A DNA stretch of 64,000 nt from JASBSR01 sp963847575 (GTDB lineage: Bacteria; Pseudomonadota; Gammaproteobacteria; SZUA-229), in assembly GCA_963847575.1 (NCBI GenBank), contig CAWKAL010000045.1:46343-110342 (forward strand). The letters are read 5' to 3'. Under the pieces are notes generated by a model. The model saw nothing but the letters and a program-made list of their open reading frames with translations. It ran no database searches and had not been told where the DNA came from. Each line of letters begins with the position of its first letter. The first letter of the stretch is position 1. The translations under genes were made by a program, and so were the position numbers. This document shows positions 57,295 through 64,000 of this stretch, piece after piece.

Positions 57295-57387
57295 ACCCAA
57301 TTATCCATAATGCGACTAGGGTTGCACTGGATTTAAAACTTTAGATTGAGCATTACCATACGATTTTTTCTCTGAGGAGGAGCAAAA

Positions 57388-59102
57388 ATGATTTCCCGCA
57401 AACTCATCGGCAGTGTGCTGGCGCTTTCAGCATTAACACTCGCATTCAATACAGCCCATGCCAAATCGGATTCGGCGGCAGATACCGCTTACGAAGGCGC
57501 ACCCAGTGGTATCGATCCAGACGCACTCAAAGACATGATTACCTGATGAAGGCCCGGAAGATGACCAAGGCCGAATTCGACATTGGCAAGAAAATATTCT
57601 TCGAGCGTTGTGCCGGTTGCCACGGTGTATTGCGTAAGGGCGCTACAGGCAAACCGCTCACCACCGATATTACGCGTTCGCGCGGTGATGCAGCACTCAA
57701 GGCATTTATTACCTACGGCTCACCTGCCGGCATGCCGAACTGGGGCACCTCCGGTGACCTGACCGAGAAAGAAATCGACATCATGGCGCGTTACCTGCAA
57801 CACGAGCCGCCAGTGCCGCCCGAATGGGGCATGAAAGAAATGAAGGCGACCTGGAAAGTAAATGTGCCGGAAAAAGATCGCCCGACAAAGAAAATGAACA
57901 ATTACGACATTAGCAATATTTTCTCGGTCACCCTGCGTGATGCCGGCGAAGTCGCCATCATCGACGGTGATTCCAAGAAAATCATTAACATTGTCAAAAC
58001 CGGTTACGCGGTGCACATTTCGCGCATGTCATCTTCCGGCCGTTATCTCTACGTGATCGGGCGTGATGCCAGGATCAACCTGATCGACCTGTGGATGAAA
58101 GTGCCGGACAACGTCGCTTCTATCAAGATCGGCCTCGAAGCACGCTCTGTCGAAACCTCCAAGTACAAGGGTTATGAAGACAAGTACGCGGTTGCCGGTG
58201 CTTACTGGCCACCACAGTTCGTAGTCATGGACGGGTTCACACTGGAGCCAAAACAGATCGTATCGACTCGCGGTATGACCGTGGACACCCAGGAATATCA
58301 CCCTGAGCCACGCGTAGCTGCCATCGTGGCTTCGCATGAGCATCCCGAGTTCATTATCAATGTGAAAGAAACCGGCAAGATCCTGCTGGTGAATTACAGC
58401 GATATTGATAACCTTTCGGTGACCACGATTCCTGCAGCACAGTTCCTGCATGATGGTGGCTGGGACAGCACACACCGTTACTTCATGACAGCAGCCAACA
58501 AGTCAAACAAGATTGCCGTGGTCGACTCCAAAACACGCAAACTTGCTGCACTGGTTGATGCGACCGAAATCCCGCATCCAGGTCGCGGTGCTAACTTTGT
58601 GCATCCCAAGTACGGCCCGGTATGGTCTACCAGTGCACTGGGTAATGACAATATCACCCTGATCGGAACTGACCCGGTCAAACACAAGAAAAATGCCTGG
58701 AAGGTCGTTGATATCCTGCACGGCATGGGCGGCGGTTCGCTGTTTATCAAGACACATCCGAAGTCAAACAACCTGTGGGTGGATGCACCCCTGAATCCGG
58801 ATACAGCGACCAGCCAGTCAATTGCCGTGTTTGACATCAAGAACCTCGACAAGGGCTTTGAAAAACTTCCGATCGCCGAATGGGCCGATCTGGGTGAAGG
58901 TCCAAAACGCGTCGTACAGCCTGAGTACAACAAGGCCGGCGATGAAGTCTGGTTCTCGGTATGGAACGGTAAAACTGAAAAATCAGCGCTGGTTGTGGTT
59001 GATGACAAAACACGTAAGTTGAAAACTGTCATCAAGGACAAGCGCCTGGTAACCCCAACTGGTAAATTTAACGTTCACAACACTGTGCACGACGTTTACT
59101 AG
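57388..59102 (+). CDS. nirS: Cytochrome cd1 nitrite reductase NirS, frame broken at about 57544 and 57560
   Basis: Periplasmic reductase of nitrite to nitric oxide. The start is the ATG at 57388 behind AGGAGGAG, giving a signal peptide (MISRKLIGSVLALSALTLAF...AHA). An extra T at 57544 and an extra G at 57560 break the frame around DEGPE/MTKAEFDIGKKIFFERC. The heme-c motif CAGCH follows, then GSPAGMPNWGTSG, and the C-terminal eight-bladed heme-d1 propeller ends NVHNTVHDVY. Correction gives 570 aa, normal for NirS. Followed by the heme d1 synthesis genes. Confidence 0.93.
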
Positions 59103-59166
59103 CAACCCCGCTGCGGACAGTCGCCCCCCACGACTGTCCGCAGCTCCTTTTACAAGGAACAAACAG

Positions 59167-59961
59167 ATGAATAAAGAAGGTTTTGTTTCCCTGGTAGGCG
59201 CCGGCCCCGGCGATGCAGAACTGCTCACGGTTAAAGCACTGCGTTTGATCCAGCAGGCGAACGTTGTCGTTTATGATCGCCTGGTGTCCGCTGACATACT
59301 GGACGTGATACCCACAGGCGTCAGCCGCATTGCAGTGGGTAAATCACCCGGCAATCATTGCGTTCCGCAAAGCCAGATCAATGAAATCATTATCAACCTC
59401 GCCAAAGCCGGTCGGCGCATCGTGCGTCTCAAGGGCGGCGACCCGTATATGTTCGGGCGTGGTGGCGAAGAAGTGCTGGCCTTAAAACAGCACAATATCA
59501 AATTCGAAGTTGTCCCCGGGATTACAGCTGCAAACGGTTGCAGCGCATACAGCGGGATACCCTTGACGCATCGCGGCCTTAGCCGTAGCGTAAGATTTAT
59601 CACCGGCCATTTTAGCGAGAATGAAACGCTGGAATATGACTGGTCAAAACTTGCCGATAAAGACTGCACCCTGGTGTTCTACATGGCACTCGGCAATTTG
59701 CAGCTGATTTGCGAACAGTTAATCAATGCCGGGCTGTCAGCATCGACACCGGCGGCCGCAATCGAGAACGGCACTACGCAGGCACAGCGCCGCGTTATAT
59801 CAACTTTGAGCACGCTTGCTGATGATGTCAGCGCACACCAGCTGCAGGCCCCTGCGATGATTATTATCGGCGAAGTGGTCTCACTCGCGGATGAACTCGA
59901 CTGGTTTCAGACCTTACAGGAGACAGCAGACGATGACGCGAGCATGGCTGCCCATCGCTAG
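59167..59961 (+). CDS. nirE: Uroporphyrinogen-III C-methyltransferase (NirE)
   Basis: SAM-dependent enzyme methylating uroporphyrinogen III at C2 and C7 to precorrin-2, the first step to heme d1. 264 aa. Signature VGAGPGDAELLTVKALRLIQ (about 9-28), VRLKGGDPYMFGRGGEEVLA in two parts (about 87-106) and the SAM-binding VPGITAANGCSAYSGIPLTH (about 116-135). Its place between nirS and nirC favours the denitrification role over siroheme or cobalamin synthesis. The stop lies 29 bp inside the nirC frame. Confidence 0.92.
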   Translation: MNKEGFVSLVGAGPGDAELLTVKALRLIQQANVVVYDRLVSADILDVIPTGVSRIAVGKSPGNHCVPQSQINEIIINLAKAGRRIVRLKGGDPYMFGRGGEEVLALKQHNIKFEVVPGITAANGCSAYSGIPLTHRGLSRSVRFITGHFSENETLEYDWSKLADKDCTLVFYMALGNLQLICEQLINAGLSASTPAAAIENGTTQAQRRVISTLSTLADDVSAHQLQAPAMIIIGEVVSLADELDWFQTLQETADDDASMAAHR

Positions 59962-60247
59962 TTTCACGTTGCTGGCCAATGTCTGTTACGCAGACGTGGA
60001 CAGCGCGCGACAGGTCGAACTTATGCACCTGCTGAAACAGGATTGCGGTTCATGCCATGGCATGACGCTCAAGGGCGGACTCGGCCCTGCGCTGTTACCC
60101 GAAGCACTGCAGGGCAAATCAACCGCGTTTCTCGTCAGCACTATTCTCGAAGGTCGCGCAGGCACAGCCATGCCGCCGTGGAACACCATGCTAAACAAAG
60201 ACGACGCCAGCTGGATTGCGCAACAGTTACAACGAGGCGTGCAATGA
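59933..60247 (+). CDS. nirC: Small c-type cytochrome NirC
   Basis: 104 aa from the ATG at 59933, which gives a signal peptide (MTRAWLPIASFTLLANVCYA); the frame is open further upstream but inside nirE. One heme-binding motif CGSCHG (about 39-44) and a distal methionine in AGTAMPPWNTML (about 77). NirC is a small periplasmic electron carrier associated with NirS maturation or electron supply. The stop overlaps the nirF start (ATGA). Confidence 0.9.
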   Translation: MTRAWLPIASFTLLANVCYADVDSARQVELMHLLKQDCGSCHGMTLKGGLGPALLPEALQGKSTAFLVSTILEGRAGTAMPPWNTMLNKDDASWIAQQLQRGVQ

Positions 60248-61410
60248 TGCTGCGTGTACTCGGCTGTGTTTTAGCGCTGCTTGCAGCTGGCAACTGTACT
60301 GCACGCGGTACCGGCGATCTTGGTATTATCATCGAACGCGGTAGCGGCAGTGTTCAAATTATTGAAACCACACACAACACCAGTCTTGGTCGTGTCCCAG
60401 GCCTGGGCGATCTGTCGCATGCCTCAGCAGTATATTCGCGCGATGAACAATTTGCCTATATTTTCGGTCGCGACGGTGGCCTCAGCAAAATCGACATGCT
60501 CGATAAAAAACTGGTCAAGCGCGTGATGCAGTCCGGTAACAGCATCGGTGGCGCGATTTCGCAAAACGGCGCGCTGGTGGCGGTATCCAATTATGAGCCC
60601 GGTGGCGTAAAAATATTCGATGCGACTACACTGCAACTGGTCGCCGACATTCCCGCCAACTACGGCAATAATAAGCAGCAATCAAAAGTCATCGGCCTGG
60701 TGGATGCGCCCGGACACAAGTTTGTATTCAGCCTGTGGGATGCGGGTGAAATCTGGGTAGCGGATATGTCCACGCCAGCGAAACCCGTGATCACCAAATT
60801 TAAAAACATCGGGCTTAATCCGTATGATGCCCTGGTGTCACCCGATGGCCGCTATTACATCGCCGGCCTGTTCGGCGAAGACGGCATGGCCATGCTCGAC
60901 CTGTGGAACCTGGATAAAGGCGTGAAGCGTATTCTCGACGGCTATGGCAAGGGCGAACAGAAACTCCCGGTGTATAAAATGCCGCACCTCGAAGGCTGGG
61001 CGATGGCCGGCAAGTATGCCTTCGTGCCCGCCATCGGTCATCACGAAGTGCTGGTGATAGATACCGAGCGCTGGACTGAAAGCGGCCGCATCAAGGTACA
61101 TGGGCAGCCCGTGTTCGTCATGGCGCAACCCGACGGTCGCCATGTCTGGGTCAATTTTGCCGTGCCCGATAACGACACGCTGCAGGTCATCGATACCCAG
61201 TCGCTCGCCATTATCAAAACACTTACACCCGGCAAGGGCGTATTACACATGGAATTCGAACCGCGCGGTGAAGAAGTCTGGGCCTCGGTGCGCGATGAAG
61301 ACCGTGTCGTGGTTTTCGATACTGAAAACTTTGCCCAGGTTGCCAGCCTGCCGGCAGAAAAACCCAGTGGCATATTTTTAACCGCACGCGCGCACAAAAC
61401 GGGGTTGTGA
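60244..61410 (+). CDS. nirF: Heme d1 biosynthesis protein NirF
   Basis: 388 aa from the ATG at 60244, which overlaps the nirC stop. An N-terminal export segment (MMLRVLGCVLALLAAGNCTA) precedes a beta-propeller similar to the d1 domain of NirS (VIERGSGS-like opening DLGIIIERGSGSVQIIETTH, then YIFGRDGGLSKIDML and LNPYDALVSPDGRYYIAGLF). NirF acts late in heme d1 formation in the periplasm. A cysteine near residue 18 could be a lipid anchor but the lipobox is weak. Ends TGATG into nirD. Confidence 0.9.
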   Translation: MMLRVLGCVLALLAAGNCTARGTGDLGIIIERGSGSVQIIETTHNTSLGRVPGLGDLSHASAVYSRDEQFAYIFGRDGGLSKIDMLDKKLVKRVMQSGNSIGGAISQNGALVAVSNYEPGGVKIFDATTLQLVADIPANYGNNKQQSKVIGLVDAPGHKFVFSLWDAGEIWVADMSTPAKPVITKFKNIGLNPYDALVSPDGRYYIAGLFGEDGMAMLDLWNLDKGVKRILDGYGKGEQKLPVYKMPHLEGWAMAGKYAFVPAIGHHEVLVIDTERWTESGRIKVHGQPVFVMAQPDGRHVWVNFAVPDNDTLQVIDTQSLAIIKTLTPGKGVLHMEFEPRGEEVWASVRDEDRVVVFDTENFAQVASLPAEKPSGIFLTARAHKTGL

Positions 61411-61877
61411 TGAATACCGCTGATACACTGAATCCGCTCGAAATGAAACTGCTGGACAATTACCAGCAAAACATGAGCCTGTCGGCAACGCCCTATGCTG
61501 ATATGGCACACGAGCTTGGCGTCAGCGAAGCTGAAGTTATCAGCACATTAAAAAATCTCAAGCACGGCGGCTATATCAGTCGCGTCGGCCCGGTGTTTCG
61601 CCCTAACCGCATTGGTGTCAGCACGCTGGCGGCGATGGCCGTGCCCGAGGAAGAACTTGAATGCGTTGCGCGTATCGTCAGTGCATTTCCCGAAGTCAAC
61701 CATAACTACCAGCGCGATCACCATTTCAATCTCTGGTTCGTGGTCACTGCCTGTAGTGAAGAGCATCTTGATATCGTATTACATGAAATTGAACATCACG
61801 CGGAACATGCGTTAATGTCATTACCGATGCTGGAAGATTATTTCATCGACCTGGGGTTCAAACTGCCATGGGCATAA
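61410..61877 (+). CDS. nirD: Siroheme decarboxylase subunit, AsnC/Lrp-like (NirD)
   Basis: 155 aa from the ATG at 61410 (GTG at 61407 is an alternative). N-terminal helix-turn-helix of the AsnC/Lrp type (TPYADMAHELGVSEAEVIST) and a C-terminal ferredoxin-like domain with STLAAMAVPEEELE and the conserved HNYQRDHHFNLWFVVTA. With NirL it decarboxylates siroheme to didecarboxysiroheme, the second step to heme d1. The TAA stop overlaps the nirL ATG (TAATG). Confidence 0.88.
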   Translation: MNTADTLNPLEMKLLDNYQQNMSLSATPYADMAHELGVSEAEVISTLKNLKHGGYISRVGPVFRPNRIGVSTLAAMAVPEEELECVARIVSAFPEVNHNYQRDHHFNLWFVVTACSEEHLDIVLHEIEHHAEHALMSLPMLEDYFIDLGFKLPWA

Positions 61878-62446
61878 TGCAACGCAACCAGCTGGTAGCA
61901 CAGCTAACAGCCGAAGACCGGGCGCTGATCAAGCATATCGAGCACGGCATCCCGCTGGTGCCGCGTCCCTATGTCGACATTGCGCAACAACTGGGTATTA
62001 CCGAACAGGACGTGATCGAACGCATCCAGTCGCTGCAACAAAAAGGCGCGATCAAACGCTACGGCGTGGTGGTACGCCATCATGAGCTCGGTTACACCGC
62101 GAACGGCATGGTGGTGTGGAATGTGCCTGACGAACGCGTTGCCGAACTGGGCAAGTGTATCGGTGATTACGATTGCGTCACCCTGAGCTATCGCCGCCCG
62201 CGTTGCCTGCCCGACTGGCCCTACAACCTGTTCACCATGGTGCATGGCCGCAATCGTGAAGAAGTCATCGAAAAAGTAAACCACATCGTCGAATCTTGTG
62301 GCCTGCAGGCTATCGACCATACCATCCTGTTCAGCACCCGCCGCTTCAAGCAACGTGGCGCGCAATATACCAACGCGAGTGACACTTCTGCACGCAGGCA
62401 AAAACAGCCTGTGCAACACCGTATCAGGCAACGGGTGCCGGCATGA
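61877..62446 (+). CDS. nirL: Siroheme decarboxylase subunit, AsnC/Lrp-like (NirL)
   Basis: 189 aa from the ATG at 61877 (TAATG junction with nirD); an ATG at 61868 would overlap nirD by ten bases. Helix-turn-helix (PRPYVDIAQQLGITEQDVIE) plus the second-type core with GYTANGMVVWNVPDERVAEL, LSYRRPRCLPDWPYNLFTMV and HGRNREEVIEKV. A basic C-terminal tail of about 30 residues exceeds the usual length. It pairs with NirD. Overlaps the next gene by 4 bp. Confidence 0.88.
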   Translation: MQRNQLVAQLTAEDRALIKHIEHGIPLVPRPYVDIAQQLGITEQDVIERIQSLQQKGAIKRYGVVVRHHELGYTANGMVVWNVPDERVAELGKCIGDYDCVTLSYRRPRCLPDWPYNLFTMVHGRNREEVIEKVNHIVESCGLQAIDHTILFSTRRFKQRGAQYTNASDTSARRQKQPVQHRIRQRVPA

Positions 62447-63443
62447 CAACAGGCGCTGACAGACTTGATCCACTTGCCATTGCGCTGATCAACCGCTACC
62501 AGGGCGGCGTTCCGCTGTGCGCCTCGCCTTTCGCGGAAATCGCGCGCGAACTCGACAGCACTGAAGACAGGGTGATTGACACCGCGCAACAGCCTGCTCG
62601 ATGCCGGCTGGTTATCTCGCTTCGGCCCGTTGTACGATGCTGCTGCGCTCGGTGGTGGACTGACCCTGGCGGCGATATCGGTACCTGAACAACACTATGA
62701 CAAAATCGCCGAGATCGTGAACCGCTATCCCGAGGTGGCGCATAATTACCGGCGCGAACACGCGCTCAACATGTGGTTCGTGCTCGCGACAGAAACACCT
62801 GAAGAGATCATCAGCACCATCAGCAGTATCGAGCAGGCCACCGGTCTGAACGTGTACAATTTTCCCAAGCAGCACGAGTTTTATGTCGGACTCTGGCTGC
62901 AGCTGGATGGCGACAGAGTCAGCACCGTGCCGGTGCCTGACAGCCAGGTCGAAACCTGTGACTATAGCGCGCAGGCCATCGACAAACAGATTATCCAGCA
63001 TACACAGGCAGGCCTGCCGATAGTCGTCGCAGCCCTATAACAGCATTGCACAAGGCCTGGGCAGTGATCCGAACATCATCATCGAACGCATGCAGCACAT
63101 GCTGGCCAGCGGCATTATCCGTCGCATCGGCGCCGTACCCAATCATTACAGACTGGGACTCAAAGCCAATGGCATGTCAGTGTGGGATGTCAGCGATAAC
63201 AAAATTGCACAGCTCGGCGAACTGATCGGCAGTTATGATTTTGTCAGCCATTGTTACCAGCGCCCGCGGCATCTACCGCTGTGGCGATACAGCCTGTTCG
63301 CCATGGTGCACGGCCATGATCGCGCTGAAGTCGACATGAAAGTCGCGCGCATTGCAAAAGCACTGGGCAAGGACTGTCGTGCACACGAGGTGCTCTACAG
63401 CAGCGCGATACTTAAAAAAACCGGCTTGCGACTGGCGGCCTAG
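62443..63443 (+). CDS. nirGH: Fused NirG-NirH siroheme decarboxylase, frame broken at about 62584 and 63026
   Basis: An extra G at 62584 (ACC G CGC AAC) and an extra G at 63026 (GTC G TCG CAG) split one continuous product. Corrected, it reads 332 aa: a NirG-type half (LDPLAIALINRYQGGVPLCA, LTLAAISVPEQHYDKIAEIV, HNYRREHALNMWFVLAT) joined by a second helix-turn-helix (PIVSQPYNSIAQGLGSDPNI) to a NirH-type half (LGLKANGMSVWDVSDNKIAQ, YQRPRHLPLWRYSLFAMVHG). NirG-NirH fusions are known in some denitrifiers. It belongs with nirDL in heme d1 synthesis. Confidence 0.87.
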
Positions 63444-63455
63444 AGGAAACAAGAC

Positions 63456-64000
63456 ATGTTCAGACTTAGCCAGTATTTAAACGCACTCGTTGACAAGCCA
63501 GCGCTCGGCCCGCAACGCCAGCCGCCGGGACCGGTGGTGATCTGGAATTTAATCCGGCGCTGCAACCTCACCTGTAAACATTGCTACGCCACCTCTGCCG
63601 ACAAGGACTTTCCCGGCGAGCTCAGTACCGAGCAGGTGTTTGACGTGATGCAGAACCTGCACGACTTCGGCGTGCGCGTACTGATTCTTTCCGGCGGCGA
63701 GCCGTTGATGCGCCCCGACATATTTGAAATTTCACAGCGCGCCAAAGACATGGGCTTCTATGTCGGCCTGTCGAGTAATGGCACGCTGATTGATGAAACC
63801 AATATCGAGCAGATCGTTGACCTTGGCTACAACTATGTCGGTATCAGCATAGATGGCATGCGTGATACCCATGACAAATTTCGCCGCAAACTCGGCTCTT
63901 ATGATGCCGCCCTGCGCGGTGTGCGTTTGTGCCACGATGCAGGCATCAAAGTGGGCCTGCGCTTCACCCTCACCCAGGACAACCAGCACGACCTCCCCGA
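63456..64000 (+). CDS. nirJ: Radical SAM heme d1 biosynthesis protein NirJ (partial)
   Basis: 5' part only; 181 codons before the window ends. The start ATG at 63456 follows AGAGGAAAC. The radical SAM cluster motif CNLTCKHCY (about 36-44) and SGGEP (about 74-78) with SSNGTLID and GISIDGMRDTHD are all present. NirJ replaces the propionate side chains of didecarboxysiroheme with oxo groups. The twisted C-terminal SPASM-type region lies beyond the window. Confidence 0.95.
   Translation, partial: MFRLSQYLNALVDKPALGPQRQPPGPVVIWNLIRRCNLTCKHCYATSADKDFPGELSTEQVFDVMQNLHDFGVRVLILSGGEPLMRPDIFEISQRAKDMGFYVGLSSNGTLIDETNIEQIVDLGYNYVGISIDGMRDTHDKFRRKLGSYDAALRGVRLCHDAGIKVGLRFTLTQDNQHDLP

Larger units (their letters stand above)
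56709..57387. other. Divergent control region between the sulfur operon and nirS
   Basis: 679 bp without a convincing gene. It holds a minus-strand TATAAT (56743-56748), a palindrome at 56796-56809 and two CRP/FNR-type sites at 57145 and 57281. The only longer frame, 57006-57209, has no coding character. Confidence 0.6.

Overview
The window looks like a chromosome segment of a gammaproteobacterium, probably a sulfur-metabolising, denitrifying lineage. The evidence is the TamA/TamB envelope assembly pair, a MoxR/Bat operon, a cd1-type nitrite reductase locus (nirSECFDL-GH-J), two YeeE/YedE sulfur transporters, a periplasmic rhodanese, a DsrE-like protein and a SoxH-like metallo-hydrolase. The genus cannot be fixed from sequence reading alone. 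No rRNA or tRNA gene was recognised.

Layout. 0.2-12.3 kb: an ABC-2 exporter, a LysR regulator, a nitroreductase, a TPP-dependent acetolactate-synthase-type enzyme with an aldehyde dehydrogenase and a Helicobacter-type malate:quinone oxidoreductase, an outer membrane barrel, a ROK sugar kinase and a PduO cobalamin adenosyltransferase. 12.3-14.4 kb: a cobalamin riboswitch ahead of a BtuB-type TonB receptor. 14.7-21.9 kb: moxR-DUF58-DUF4381-VWA-VWA/TPR-BatD. 22-31.5 kb: YeeE/YedE transporter, tamA-tamB, OmpA-like lipoprotein, and an overlapping pair of secreted DsrE-like and SoxH-like proteins.

31.5-39.7 kb is an accessory region, visibly richer in AT in several genes. It carries five sequences with the architecture of integron attC sites, interleaved with small cargo genes (membrane protein, VOC protein, DUF2202 and ZIP transporter, Nif11-domain peptide, alpha/beta hydrolase, PACE-type efflux protein). 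There is no integrase in the window. A REP-associated transposase (RAYT) with its own terminal repeats has inserted into it, and a decayed second RAYT copy lies at 42.3 kb.

40-53.3 kb: a patatin with two cyclic-nucleotide-binding domains, a LysE exporter and a copper resistance cluster (CopL-like protein, cusCBA, copA, hydrolase). 53.5-56.7 kb: a minus-strand operon with a small secreted protein, a YeeE/YedE transporter, a Tat-exported thiol-dioxygenase-like cupin and a periplasmic rhodanese. 57.1-64 kb: the nir locus, preceded by two CRP/FNR-type palindromes and running off the end of the window in nirJ.

Two patterns cut across the regions. First, eight conserved genes are interrupted by single-base indels (eleven apparent +1, one -1). 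After correction, each becomes a multiple of three and reaches its family's normal length, which suggests residual sequencing error more than gene decay. Second, five intergenic inverted-repeat elements of 120-230 bp, with arms made of short degenerate tandem units, form two sequence families and probably represent non-autonomous repeats.
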